Counted from the first letter of the stretch, positions 18,389 through 26,465 are shown. The stretch is 64,000 bases of DNA from an uncultured Sphingomonadaceae bacterium (GCA_947493195.1 CANLQG010000002.1:372001-436000); one strand, 5' to 3'. Program-made: numbers and translations. The notes: generated by a model from the letters alone, not told the origin.

Positions 18389-18651
18389 CAGCGCAGCTGG
18401 CTATCCTTGGAGCCGCGTCGGTTCATGCTCGTATGACGCACGGCGCTGTCCCTGCCGGACTGGCATTCCACGCAGGTGCGCACGCCAGGCACGGCCACTC
18501 GCCGTTTCTCAGGAATGTCCTCACCGCAGATGTCGCAATATGCCGCGCTTTCGCCCTGGGGCATGCGCGAACGCGCGGCGGCGACAGCGTCGCTCACCGT
18601 ATCGTCGATCTGGTCCTGTACCGCGCCATCGCGCGACCATCCGCCTGCCAT
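18388..18651 (-). CDS. DksA/TraR-type C4 zinc-finger protein
   Basis: The 87-aa protein has a four-cysteine zinc finger, CDICGEDIPEKRR...CVEC (spacing Cx2C-x17-Cx2C), preceded by a helix starting at DQIDDTVSDAVAA. It resembles short TraR/YbiI-like members of the DksA family. It lacks the long coiled coil of true DksA, so action at the RNA polymerase secondary channel is uncertain. It is the first gene of the unit with psd. Confidence 0.82.
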   Translation of the reverse strand: MAGGWSRDGAVQDQIDDTVSDAVAAARSRMPQGESAAYCDICGEDIPEKRRVAVPGVRTCVECQSGRDSAVRHTSMNRRGSKDSQLR

Positions 18652-18731
18652 TGTTTAAGTCCTTCCTATAGGAAGAATGGCATAGCAGGGGTGTATGTTC
18701 CCGCCAGTGTGACGGGTGCAGCAGGACGGGG

Positions 18732-19733
18732 TCAGCGAATCACTTCGTAGCGGGTCAAGCGGCGGTCGAGCGCGTTTTCGCCCACACCGCGCATGTCGCC
18801 CGACCAGTCCGCCACGAAAATGGACTCGCGATCCACGCCGCTGGCAAAGCGGGCATCGTTTCCGACCACGGAGAGGCCGGAACTGTCGCGCGTGCGACCT
18901 TCTGCGGCGACGGCAATGAAGGCGCCGTAGTTTTCCTTGTCCTGCCCCTGCACGAACCAGTTGTTGCTGATCTGTCCGGCGGCCCCGCCCGGCAGGTCGA
19001 TCATGTAATTAGTTCCGCGCCCGGCAGCATCGTCGAAGCTGGAGGAGGCGATGTCGACACGCCCGGCGCGCGCCTTGACGTAATGGCCGCCGCGACCTTC
19101 CTCGAACCGGCTGCGCGTGATGCGCACGTGGCCGTATTCGCCGGTGTAGATGGAATGGGCACAGCCGCCCGATCCCTCGCAAGTGCCAAGGCGGGTGAAC
19201 GTGCTGCGATCGATCACCAGACGCCCGGCGGGATCGTTGTGGGTCAGGATTCCCTGCTGGCTGTCGCGAAACCAGCTTTCGGCGACGGTCAGGTCGCCCT
19301 GCTCCAGCCGAATGCCCGAACCGTTGTAATCGGGCACGCGCATGTTCTGAAACATGATGCCGGAAACCTCCGCCGTGCGCCCGCGCAAGACCAGCGCGGC
19401 CTTGCCTTCGCAGGTTACGCCATCGAAGACGACAGAGCCGGGCTCGCTGGCGAGGTAGGACACCGCGCCCGCTTCCTGGATCGCACACTGTTCGTAACGT
19501 CCGGGCGCAATGGCGATGGAGCCTCGCGCGTTGCCGATGGCATTCACAGCGTCCTGCAGGCGATCGTACCCGCGTCCCGTCTCAACCACAGTGAATGCCG
19601 ACGCGCGCTCCTGCGCGAAAACTGTCGCGACCGGTATGGCCGCCACGGCAAGGGCGGCGACAACACCGATCAGGCCAAGCGGAATGCGATGTGAGATGCC
19701 ATTAGGGGCGAGGCGGGATTCCTGCGTCATCAT
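18732..19733 (-). CDS. Exported right-handed beta-helix protein of unknown function
   Basis: The 333-aa protein has an uncleaved or cleaved signal segment at about residues 18-40 (GLIGVVAALAVAAIPVATVF, then AQ). The rest reads as repeated beta-helix coils: YDRLQDAVNAIGNARGSIAI, SGIMFQNMRV, GSGIRLEQGDLTVAESWF, LVIDRSTFTRLG, VRITRSRFEEG and VDIASSSFDD. It resembles the pectate-lyase-like right-handed parallel beta-helix fold. No pectate lyase catalytic residues are recognised. It may bind or modify a surface polysaccharide, but that is a guess. Neighbours give no clue. Confidence 0.7.
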   Translation of the reverse strand: MMTQESRLAPNGISHRIPLGLIGVVAALAVAAIPVATVFAQERASAFTVVETGRGYDRLQDAVNAIGNARGSIAIAPGRYEQCAIQEAGAVSYLASEPGSVVFDGVTCEGKAALVLRGRTAEVSGIMFQNMRVPDYNGSGIRLEQGDLTVAESWFRDSQQGILTHNDPAGRLVIDRSTFTRLGTCEGSGGCAHSIYTGEYGHVRITRSRFEEGRGGHYVKARAGRVDIASSSFDDAAGRGTNYMIDLPGGAAGQISNNWFVQGQDKENYGAFIAVAAEGRTRDSSGLSVVGNDARFASGVDRESIFVADWSGDMRGVGENALDRRLTRYEVIR

Positions 19734-19787
19734 ACCCGCTCTCTTAGCCGATTTGGGTTAACGGGCTGCTAAGCCTCGGCCTGGAGG

Positions 19788-20035
19788 CTAGCCTCGCCAG
19801 CGCCACCCGCCGCGGGTGTGGCGCTCGGCGAGCCAGACGAACGGGATGGTTATCGCAGTCAGCAACACGACAAAAGTTACAAGGCCAAGCTGATCCGCAA
19901 GAAGCGAAAGTCCAATGGCCGCGCCGATAAATGCAAGCAGCAAGAGCCATCCCTGCCACGCACAGGCCACCCGGCTCCGTAACCGAATCTCTTGGGTTCG
20001 AACCAGGGGTCGGTTCCAAATAGTCCTTTCGCCAT
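19788..20035 (-). pseudogene. Small two-helix membrane protein, frameshifted
   Basis: An ATG at 20035, 8 nt after a perfect GGGAGG, starts MAKGLFGTDPWFEPKRFGYG and runs to a stop at 19877 after 52 codons. The second half of the protein lies in the next frame: AWQGWLLLLAFIGAAIG and LGLVTFVVLLTAITIPFVW are two membrane helices, ending ERHTRGGWRWRG at 19788. Inserting one base in codon 25 (about 19961-19963) joins GAGWP to AWQGW in a single 82-aa protein. One deleted base, or a sequencing error, explains this best. It is the third gene of the SPFH-Arc unit. Confidence 0.75.
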
Positions 20036-20064
20036 TCTCAAAGCCTCCCAAGCTTATTCAATTC

Positions 20065-20265
20065 TCAGTCTTTCTTCGGCGGCCTGCCGCGCTTCGGCTG
20101 CGCGCTGACCGGCACCTCCACCCCCCGCCGCTTCAGTGCCTCGCGCAACAGCACCTCGATCTCCGCATTGACCGAACGCAGTTCGCCCGCGGCCAGGCGC
20201 TCCACCGCGTCGTGGAGCGCCGGATCGAGCCGCAGGGCAAACGCTTTCTTGGGAACCTTGGGCAT
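20065..20265 (-). CDS. Arc-type ribbon-helix-helix DNA-binding protein
   Basis: The 66-aa protein carries the Arc-like pattern KKAFALRLDPALHDAVERLA followed by LRSVNAEIEVLLREALKRRG: a beta strand and two helices that bind DNA as a dimer. The C-terminus is basic (PKRGRPPKKD). The start lies 6 bp after the SPFH gene stop. Such Arc proteins often accompany SPFH proteins. It is the obvious candidate to bind the palindrome at 21194-21227 and control its own operon. Confidence 0.82.
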   Translation of the reverse strand: MPKVPKKAFALRLDPALHDAVERLAAGELRSVNAEIEVLLREALKRRGVEVPVSAQPKRGRPPKKD

Positions 20266-20271
20266 GGCTGG

Positions 20272-21180
20272 CTACTGGTAGAGGGAGCCCGCATTGACGA
20301 CCGGGTTCACATCGCGTTCCCCGCACAGCACCACCATCAGGTTGGATACCATGGCGGCACGCCGCTCGTCATCGAGGTGGACGATATCATCCTCGGATAG
20401 CTTCGCGAGAGCCATCTCCACCATGGAGACCGCACCCATCACCAGCTTGGCGCGCGCGGCGATCACCGCTTCGGCCTGCTGGCGGCGCAGCATGGCACCG
20501 GCAATCTCGCTGGCGTAGGCCAGGTGGGTGAGGCCGGCCTCGTCCACCACGATCCCTGCGACGGCGAGCCGCTCGTTGAGTTCGGTCTGCAGTTCCGAGT
20601 TCACCACATCGGGGCTGCCACGGAGCGTCGTCTCGTCCTCCTCGAAATCGTCGTACGGATGGCGCGCGCCTACCGTGCGCAGCCCCGCCTCGATCTGGAT
20701 GTTCACGAACTCGTGATAGTCGTCCACGTCGAACACGGCCTGCGCCGTATCGCGCACGCGCCACACCACGTTGCAGGCGATGTCGATGGGATTACCGCGC
20801 AGGTCGTTGATCTTGATCCGTTCGGAATGGATGTTGTGCGCGCGGGCGCTGATCTTCTGCTTCATCATCCACGGCCAGACCCAGCGCAGACCCTCCGTCC
20901 GGTCGGTGCCGCGGTATTCACCAAACAGCGTGATCACCGCGCCCTGATTGGGCTGGATCATGTAGAAGCCGATCCACGAAATGAGGCCAATCAGCGCCAC
21001 GAGAATGCCGAGGATCACCGGTGCCGGCGAGCCGCCCACCTTGGCCACCGATATGCCATATATCACCGCGAAGGCACCGCCCACCGTCAGCACCAACGCC
21101 ACCAGCAGCATGAAATACCCGTTATAGCCGCTCGCCGGGACCTCCCGGCTGCGTGCCATGGGGATGTGTTCCTGACTCAT
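20272..21180 (-). CDS. SPFH/band-7 (stomatin-like) membrane protein
   Basis: The 302-aa protein has two N-terminal membrane helices, at about 21-45 and 54-74. The SPFH domain follows: [30 protein letters not shown], and [20 protein letters not shown] helical stretch is rich in Ala/Glu ([20 protein letters not shown]). Family members form oligomeric scaffolds in membrane microdomains. AGGAGGG precedes the ATG. It heads a three-gene operon with the Arc protein and the frameshifted small membrane gene. Confidence 0.9.
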   Translation of the reverse strand: MSQEHIPMARSREVPASGYNGYFMLLVALVLTVGGAFAVIYGISVAKVGGSPAPVILGILVALIGLISWIGFYMIQPNQGAVITLFGEYRGTDRTEGLRWVWPWMMKQKISARAHNIHSERIKINDLRGNPIDIACNVVWRVRDTAQAVFDVDDYHEFVNIQIEAGLRTVGARHPYDDFEEDETTLRGSPDVVNSELQTELNERLAVAGIVVDEAGLTHLAYASEIAGAMLRRQQAEAVIAARAKLVMGAVSMVEMALAKLSEDDIVHLDDERRAAMVSNLMVVLCGERDVNPVVNAGSLYQ

Positions 21181-21193
21181 AAATACCCTCCTG

Positions 21194-21227
21194 TTTGATA
21201 TAACTATGATATCACTTTTATATCAAA
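21194..21227 (-). promoter_or_regulatory. Concentric palindromic operator over the SPFH operon promoter
   Basis: TTTGATATAA (21194-21203) and TTATATCAAA (21218-21227) form a perfect 10-bp inverted repeat. The 8-bp palindrome TGATATCA (21207-21214) has exactly the same centre. On the minus strand TTGATA (21226-21221), a 17-bp spacer and TTATAT (21203-21198) form a sigma70-like promoter inside the repeat. A repressor bound here would block RNA polymerase. The Arc-type protein of the operon is the likely ligand (inference). Confidence 0.6.
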
Positions 21228-21260
21228 ATTAGCGGGTTGCAAAGCAGAATCGGCGCGTGG

Positions 21261-23042
21261 TCAATTGCGTGCGATAGCTTTCAGAAATGCCTCGCCATAG
21301 GCCTCCAGCTTCTTCGCGCCCACACCGGGGATCTGCGACATTTCCGCCAGGTTCACGGGCCTGTCCGCCGCCATGGCGCGCAGCACGGCATCGTGGAAGA
21401 CGACATAGGGCGGCACCCCAGCTTCGGCGGCAAGGTCTCGTCGCAGGGCGCGCAGCGCATCGAACAGCGGATCGCCGACCGGGTTGGGGGTAGAACCGCC
21501 CCGCCCCTTGCGACTGCCGCGGCGCTGCGGCGGTTTTGCCATCACCAAGGGCACTTCGCCGGTCAGAATTGCGCGCGCATCCCCCGCCAGCGCCAGGCCG
21601 CCGTGCTCGGTCTGCACGAGGCAGCCCCGCACCTGGAGCGCGCGGGAAACAGGTTGCAGCAGGGCCGCATCTTCCCCCTCGACGATGCCGAATACCGACA
21701 GCCTATCATGTTGCTTGCTAACCACGCGGTCGTCCGCCACGCCGGTCAGCACCTTTTGCAGGTGCCCGAAGCCGAAGCTCTGGCCCGTGCGATAGACCGC
21801 GGAAAGCAGCTTGCGCGCCAGCTGCGTCACTTCGATCACTTGCTGCGGATCAAGGCAGTTGTCGCAGTTGCCGCAAGTTTGGGGCGGGTCCTCGCCAAAG
21901 TGCCGTAGCAAGACTGCGCGGCGACATCCGGCGGTTTCCACCACGCCAGCCAGCGCATCCAGCCGTTGGCGCTCGCCGTTCTGGCGTGCCTGCTCCACTT
22001 CGGCGATGCGCATGCGGGCCTGGGCAAAGTCGCCTGCTCCCCACAGCATCAACGCGACCGCAGGATCGCCGTCGCGCCCGGCGCGGCCCGTTTCCTGGTA
22101 ATAGGCCTCGATCGACTTGGGCGTGGCGGCGTGGGCGACGAAGCGCACATCCGGCTTGTCGATGCCCATGCCAAAGGCGATGGTGGCGACCATCACCATG
22201 TCTTCGCTGGCAACGAACTTCGCCTGGTTTTCCGCGCGCACTTCCGGCGGCAGGCCCGCGTGATAGGGCAGCACCGGGCGGCCCGTGGCCTCTGCCAGTT
22301 GCTCCGCCAACTGCTCTACCTTGCGGCGGGTGGGGGCATAGACAATGCCCGGGCCGGGATTGTCCGCGCAGACCTGCGCCAGCTGGCGCGGCAGCGAATC
22401 GCGTGGACGGATGGCGTAGCGGATGTTCGGACGGTCGAACCCGGCAACGATCAGACCCTCTTCGGGAAGGCCAAGCTGCGTGAGAATGTCGGCGCGGGTG
22501 TGGGCATCCGCTGTGGCCGTCAGCGCCAGGCGCGGCACATCGGGAAAGGCGTCCATCAGCGGGCGAAGCTGGCGATAATCGGGGCGGAAGTCGTGGCCCC
22601 ATTCGGATACGCAGTGCGCTTCGTCCACGGCGAACAGCGCCAGCCTGGCACTGGTCAGCAGGTCGCGAAAGCCCGCCTGGCTGGCGCGCTCTGGCGCGAC
22701 GTAGAGCAGGTCCAGCCCGCCCGCCCTGAAGGCATCCATTGTTTCCCGCCAGTCGGCATCGGCGCTGGTCAGCGTCGCTGCACGAATCCCGTTGGCGCGT
22801 GCCGAGCGCAGCTGGTCGTGCATCAGCGCGATCAGCGGGGAGATCACCACGCAGGTGCCTTCCAGCATGGTGGCGGGCAGCTGGTACGTCAGCGACTTGC
22901 CGGCCCCGGTCGGCATCACTGCCAGTGTGCTCCGCCCCGCCAGGACGCGGGTGACGACATCCGCCTGCCGCCCGCGAAAATCGGAAAAGCCGAACAGGCG
23001 GCGCAGTTCCTCCCGCGCAAGATCAAGGCCGACTGTTTCCAT
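21261..23042 (-). CDS. recQ: ATP-dependent DNA helicase RecQ
   Basis: The 593-aa protein has Walker A (MPTGAGKSLTYQLP), the DEAH box in FAVDEAHCVSEWGHDFRPDYR, and helicase motif VI in YYQETGRAGRDG. A RecQ zinc-binding segment CRRAVLLRHFGE...CGNCDNC follows, and a C-terminal HRDC domain includes IPGVGAKKLEAYG. It unwinds DNA in recombination and repair. ATG 23042 is used; an in-frame ATG 20 codons upstream is less likely. Confidence 0.95.
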   Translation of the reverse strand: METVGLDLAREELRRLFGFSDFRGRQADVVTRVLAGRSTLAVMPTGAGKSLTYQLPATMLEGTCVVISPLIALMHDQLRSARANGIRAATLTSADADWRETMDAFRAGGLDLLYVAPERASQAGFRDLLTSARLALFAVDEAHCVSEWGHDFRPDYRQLRPLMDAFPDVPRLALTATADAHTRADILTQLGLPEEGLIVAGFDRPNIRYAIRPRDSLPRQLAQVCADNPGPGIVYAPTRRKVEQLAEQLAEATGRPVLPYHAGLPPEVRAENQAKFVASEDMVMVATIAFGMGIDKPDVRFVAHAATPKSIEAYYQETGRAGRDGDPAVALMLWGAGDFAQARMRIAEVEQARQNGERQRLDALAGVVETAGCRRAVLLRHFGEDPPQTCGNCDNCLDPQQVIEVTQLARKLLSAVYRTGQSFGFGHLQKVLTGVADDRVVSKQHDRLSVFGIVEGEDAALLQPVSRALQVRGCLVQTEHGGLALAGDARAILTGEVPLVMAKPPQRRGSRKGRGGSTPNPVGDPLFDALRALRRDLAAEAGVPPYVVFHDAVLRAMAADRPVNLAEMSQIPGVGAKKLEAYGEAFLKAIARN

Positions 23043-23162
23043 CACCGTGCCCCTGTGACAGGTCGAGGCCCCCGCGCCTACCGCCGCAACAGGCATTTCC
23101 ACTTGGCGTTTGCACGGCTATGGGCAATTCCGGTTCAATCACGAGGAAAGGGTCAATCCCCC

Positions 23163-23471
23163 ATGAAGAAGCTTGCCTATGTTGCCGTTGCCGCCGCGTT
23201 CGCGCTGTCTGCCTGCGGCGACACCACCGATGCATCGGATGATGCCGTGGCCGATACCGTCGAAGTGCCTGCCGACGATGCAATGGCCGGTGCCCCCGAT
23301 CCGGTCGCGGATGCCGATGCCATGGCTGAGGACGATGCGGACGTGGAAGAATCCATGGACGAGGCTGAAGCCACGGCCGAGGCTGCTGGCGATGCCGCGC
23401 AGGAAACCGTGGACGATGCCATAGCGGCTGCCGAGGCGGCCCAGGACGAAATGGACAACGCCGGCGAGTGA
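23163..23471 (+). CDS. Small acidic lipoprotein, Ala/Asp/Glu-rich
   Basis: The 102-aa protein begins MKKLAYVAVAAAFALSACGD, a lipoprotein signal with the lipobox LSAC. The mature chain is almost entirely Ala, Asp, Glu, Val and Met (for example EESMDEAEATAEAAGDAAQE) and probably disordered or helical. No family is recognised. The stop overlaps the GTG of the next lipoprotein gene. It resembles in composition and layout the lipoprotein at 24769-25020. Confidence 0.75.
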   Translation: MKKLAYVAVAAAFALSACGDTTDASDDAVADTVEVPADDAMAGAPDPVADADAMAEDDADVEESMDEAEATAEAAGDAAQETVDDAIAAAEAAQDEMDNAGE

Positions 23472-23686
23472 TCGCCGCGCGTTTTCGCCGCAGAACGGGC
23501 CAGGCCTTCGCGGGCCTGGCCCTCTTCGCGTGCGCCGCTTGCGGGGACGGCGAGGGAGCGGGTGAACCGGCTTCGCCCACGCAAGGTGAAGCGGCTACCC
23601 TGCGCGATGCGGAGGCGATGCTGGACGCGCGCGAACCTGCTGAAATCGCGCCCGAAACCCCGCAGGCCGAGGCGACCGCCACATAG
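23468..23686 (+). CDS. Putative small lipoprotein
   Basis: The 72-aa protein starts at GTG 23468, overlapping the upstream stop as GTGA. RRRTGQAFAGLALFACAACG is a lipoprotein-type signal with the lipobox CAAC. The remaining 45 residues are Glu/Ala/Pro-rich, with no recognised domain. Coupling to the preceding lipoprotein gene and the plausible signal support it as real, but no homologue is known to me. Confidence 0.55.
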   Translation: MIAARFRRRTGQAFAGLALFACAACGDGEGAGEPASPTQGEAATLRDAEAMLDAREPAEIAPETPQAEATAT

Positions 23687-23709
23687 GTTACAATGATTCG
23701 CACTGGCCC

Positions 23710-23731
23710 TGCAAATGTGGTATCATTTGCA
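23710..23731. promoter_or_regulatory. Inverted repeat just before the phhA start
   Basis: TGCAAATG (23710-23717) and CATTTGCA (23724-23731) form a perfect 8-bp inverted repeat with a 6-bp spacer, ending 2 bp before the ATG at 23734. No Shine-Dalgarno sequence is visible there. It could be an operator or an mRNA hairpin that controls translation. A repeat this size can arise by chance in 64 kb, so only its position makes it notable. Confidence 0.35.
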
Positions 23732-23733
23732 AC

Positions 23734-24693
23734 ATGACGGACATTGCCGAACAACCCCGCGAAACCACCGACCAGGGCCAGGACTTCAGCACCCTGCCCG
23801 AGGTGTCCGATGACGTATTCACCGCGCCGCTGAAGCGTCCCAGTTATGTGACCGAGGATTGGCTGGAGCCGCAGCAGACGCAGTACACTTCCGAAGACGA
23901 CGCAATCTGGGACGACCTGTTCGCCCGGCAGATGAACGTGCTGCCCGGCCGCGCCTGCTCGGCCATGCTGGAAGGGCTGGAAAAGCTCGATCTTGGTAAG
24001 GGCGGCGTGCCCGATTTCGGCGAGCTGTCGGAGGAGCTGGGCAAGCGCACCGGCTGGAGCGTGGTGCCGGTTCCTATGCTCATTCCCGATCACGTGTTCT
24101 TCTGGCACCTGGCCAACCGGCGGTTCCCCGCGGGCAATTTCATCCGTACGCGCGAAACGTTCGACTACATCCAGGAACCCGACGTGTTTCACGACGTGTT
24201 CGGCCACGTTCCGCTGCTGACCGACCCCACCTTCGCCGATTACATGCAGGAATACGGCCGCGCGGGGTGGAAGGCCATGCGCTACAACAAGCTCAAGGCT
24301 CTTGGCGCGCTGTACTGGTACACGGTGGAGTTCGGCCTGATGATGGAAGCTGGCGAGCCGCGTATTTATGGCGCGGGTATTCTCTCCGGCCCGACCGAGG
24401 CTGTATTTGCACTGGAAGGCCAGTCGCCGAACCGCATCATGTTGAATGTCGACCGGGTCATGCGCACCGATTACGTGATCGACGACCTGCAGCCGACCTA
24501 TTTCGTGATCGAGAGTTTCGAAGATCTCTATCGCCAGACGGTGGAGCGCGATTTCGACCGTCTCTATCGCGACCTGGGCGCCAGCTTCACCTATGCCAAT
24601 TCGGCGGTGATCGATGTCGACAACGTGGTGCACCGTGGCACGCAGGAGTATTTCCTGCGTGGCGGCCGTGGAAGCGACGCAAGACCGGTCTGA
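23734..24693 (+). CDS. phhA: Phenylalanine 4-monooxygenase
   Basis: The 319-aa protein matches bacterial monomeric phenylalanine hydroxylases. Iron ligands are two His in EPDVFHDVFGHVPLL and Glu in YWYTVEFGL. The pterin-site region PVPMLIPDHVFFWHLANRRF is also typical. It converts phenylalanine to tyrosine with tetrahydropterin and O2. There is no regulatory ACT domain. The N-terminal 25 residues look disordered, so a later start is conceivable. A bidirectional terminator follows. Confidence 0.95.
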   Translation: MTDIAEQPRETTDQGQDFSTLPEVSDDVFTAPLKRPSYVTEDWLEPQQTQYTSEDDAIWDDLFARQMNVLPGRACSAMLEGLEKLDLGKGGVPDFGELSEELGKRTGWSVVPVPMLIPDHVFFWHLANRRFPAGNFIRTRETFDYIQEPDVFHDVFGHVPLLTDPTFADYMQEYGRAGWKAMRYNKLKALGALYWYTVEFGLMMEAGEPRIYGAGILSGPTEAVFALEGQSPNRIMLNVDRVMRTDYVIDDLQPTYFVIESFEDLYRQTVERDFDRLYRDLGASFTYANSAVIDVDNVVHRGTQEYFLRGGRGSDARPV

Positions 24694-24713
24694 CGTATCG
24701 GCAGAACAAATAG

Positions 24714-24751
24714 AAAAGGGCCGCATCCCGTTTGAGGAGCGGCCCTTTTTT
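24714..24751. terminator. Bidirectional Rho-independent terminator
   Basis: AAAAGGGCCGC (24714-24724) pairs with GCGGCCCTTTT (24739-24749) and more T follow. It lies between the convergent phhA and acidic lipoprotein genes and has A-runs and T-runs on both flanks, so it can serve both. Confidence 0.88.
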
Positions 24752-24768
24752 GTGGATTTCTTCCGGTC

Positions 24769-25020
24769 TTAGTTGACCGCTTCTTCCATACCTTCGGTGT
24801 AGGTGTCGGTGTCGCCTTCAGCTGCATCTTCCATGTTGTCGGCTTCGGCTTCCATGGCATCGGCTTCTTCATCGGTGATCATGCCGGCATCTTCCATGTC
24901 GTCGGCCTGCTCTTCCATGGCTTCGGCTTCTTCTTCGGCAGCCTCTTCGCTGGGGCTGTCGCAGGCGGCAAGGCCCAGGCCCAGAACTGCGGCAGACGCG
25001 AAAGCGATAATCTTCTTCAT
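24769..25020 (-). CDS. Small acidic lipoprotein, Glu/Asp/Met-rich
   Basis: The 83-aa protein begins MKKIIAFASAAVLGLGLAAC, a lipoprotein signal with lipobox GLAAC. The mature part is dominated by Glu, Asp, Ala and Met with a repeated E-A-D/E pattern (EEEAEAMEEQADDMEDAG). It is very similar in design to the protein at 23163-23471, on the other side of phhA, suggesting a divergent paralogous pair. Its function is unknown. ATG 25020 is used; the frame is open 16 codons further upstream. Confidence 0.75.
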   Translation of the reverse strand: MKKIIAFASAAVLGLGLAACDSPSEEAAEEEAEAMEEQADDMEDAGMITDEEADAMEAEADNMEDAAEGDTDTYTEGMEEAVN

Positions 25021-25086
25021 AGCGTATTTCCTTCCTGAGATGGCCACACCGACATTCGAAACGGCCATTAGAATTCAGTCCTCACT

Positions 25087-25371
25087 TCAGTCGAGGCCCG
25101 GCTGGATAGTGTCGCGCCGATTCAGATAATTGTACATCATCAGCGCGGCCAGAGCCCCGGCCATGGTCATCAACAACGCATCTGCCGTATAGGTTCCTGA
25201 AACCAGATTTCCGTGAGTAAATTCAGGCGCCAGAAGCAGGCCCGACAGAACCGCGCCCCCCACGCCAACGGCCATGAACCGCGATTGCGCCCGTGCGCTG
25301 TCGGCGTGCAGCATGAACGCGGTCTGCCATCCCAGGATGGTTCCCGAAACTATCATGAAGATGAAGCCCAC
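25087..25371 (-). CDS. Small membrane protein with three predicted helices
   Basis: The 94-aa protein shows hydrophobic segments at about 2-20 (FIFMIVSGTILGWQTAFML), 33-48 (MAVGVGGAVLSGLLLA) and 64-80 (ADALLMTMAGALAALMMY). The Gly-rich first helix faintly resembles the GlsB/YeaQ/YmgE family, but I would not assign it. The region up to 25514 holds no clear gene. Confidence 0.6.
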   Translation of the reverse strand: MGFIFMIVSGTILGWQTAFMLHADSARAQSRFMAVGVGGAVLSGLLLAPEFTHGNLVSGTYTADALLMTMAGALAALMMYNYLNRRDTIQPGLD

Positions 25372-25514
25372 GTGCGTTACCTACGGTCCTTTCACAGACT
25401 AAACGGAAAGGAATAGGATGCAGTTCCACGCGGGGGACCAGAACTGTGGCCAACAGATTGCCGGAATTTGCGTAATTTCTTGGCAAAACAGTGTCTTGCG
25501 CAGTTAACAGCGCA

Positions 25515-26360
25515 TTAGAACATCCACAGTAGCAGCACGCCCATCGCGATCCGGTAGATCACGAACAGTAGCATCGACGCTTTCTTCAGGAAGTTCATCA
25601 GAAAGGCCATTGTGCCGAAAGCGGCCAGGAAAGTAAGGCCGCCGGTTATCAGCGCCTCCATGACCATTTCTCCGCCCGCATCCATCAAGTCGGGAACGAT
25701 CAGCACGCCCGCACCGGCCACGGCGGGGATCGACAGAAGGAAAGAGAAACGCGCGGCCTCCACCCGGCCGAAGCCGAGCACGCGTGCAGCCGTCATCGTG
25801 ACACCGGAGCGGCTGGTGCCGGGAATCAGCGCCAGCGCCTGCGCCATGCCTACCAGCAGGCCATCGCGCCACGTCAGGTCCTCGTAACTGCGATCCTCGC
25901 GCCCGAAATAGTCGGCGATGCCCAGCAGGATGCCGTAGAAGATCAGGTTGAATGCGATGAGGTCGGTAAAGCGAAGCGATGCGAGCAGGTCGCCGTCCTC
26001 TATCTTCAGGCCGAACAGCGCCACGGCCACGCCGTTAAGGGCACCGGTCTTGATCGCCAGCCCCGCGAGCACGGCAGGAATGGTGCCCAGCACGATCCAC
26101 CAGAAAAGGCGCTTCTGTTCGGGCGCGTGGCCGATACCCACGGTGGCGAAACCGCCGCGGGCCAGACCCCATGCGTCCTTGAAGAAGTAGACGATGATCG
26201 CCAGCAGCGAACCAATGTGCACGGCGATGTCCAGCATCGGGCCCTGATCCGGATAATCGAGGAACACCGGCACGAGGATCAGGTGCCCCGATGACGAGAT
26301 CGGCAGGAATTCGGTGATCCCCTGCACCACGGCAAGGATCAGCATCTGGAGGAAAGTCAT
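25515..26360 (-). CDS. uppP: Undecaprenyl-diphosphatase
   Basis: The 281-aa polytopic membrane protein starts MTFLQMLILAVVQGITEFLP and then carries SSSGHL, the first BacA/UppP motif (catalytic Glu and Ser). The second motif is in PGTSRSGVTMTAARVLG. It removes a phosphate from undecaprenyl diphosphate, recycling the carrier for peptidoglycan and surface polysaccharides. In known proteins its abundance affects bacitracin tolerance. It lies downstream of the M13 peptidase gene, with a strong hairpin between them. Confidence 0.95.
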   Translation of the reverse strand: MTFLQMLILAVVQGITEFLPISSSGHLILVPVFLDYPDQGPMLDIAVHIGSLLAIIVYFFKDAWGLARGGFATVGIGHAPEQKRLFWWIVLGTIPAVLAGLAIKTGALNGVAVALFGLKIEDGDLLASLRFTDLIAFNLIFYGILLGIADYFGREDRSYEDLTWRDGLLVGMAQALALIPGTSRSGVTMTAARVLGFGRVEAARFSFLLSIPAVAGAGVLIVPDLMDAGGEMVMEALITGGLTFLAAFGTMAFLMNFLKKASMLLFVIYRIAMGVLLLWMF

Positions 26361-26410
26361 CGGGTAGCGGTGGTCCCTGGATGGAGAGCGTGCGTTCCCC
26401 CGCCTCCAAC

Positions 26411-26443
26411 CAAAACGGGGGCGAAGTCAAGCCTCGCCCCCGT
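26411..26443 (-). terminator. Terminator-like hairpin after the M13 peptidase gene
   Basis: ACGGGGGCGA (26415-26424) and TCGCCCCCGT (26434-26443) form a perfect 10-bp stem with a 9-nt loop. Read on the minus strand it is followed by TTTTGG, a short but adequate U-tract for a terminator between the peptidase gene and uppP. Confidence 0.7.
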
Positions 26444-26465
26444 CGGATGGGTAGATTTTTGCGCC

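Noticed and set aside
19994..20004. GGTTCGAACC, resembling a tRNA T-loop
   Set aside because: It lies within the small membrane gene, with no acceptor stem, D-arm or anticodon arm nearby.
21966..23471. A long + frame running through recQ antisense into the acidic lipoprotein
   Set aside because: Only the last part from ATG 23163 with a lipoprotein signal looks real; the rest is antisense recQ.
25418..25507. 29-codon ORF with AAAGGA upstream in the gap before uppP
   Set aside because: Too short, no hydrophobic or conserved pattern; the ribosome site alone is weak support.
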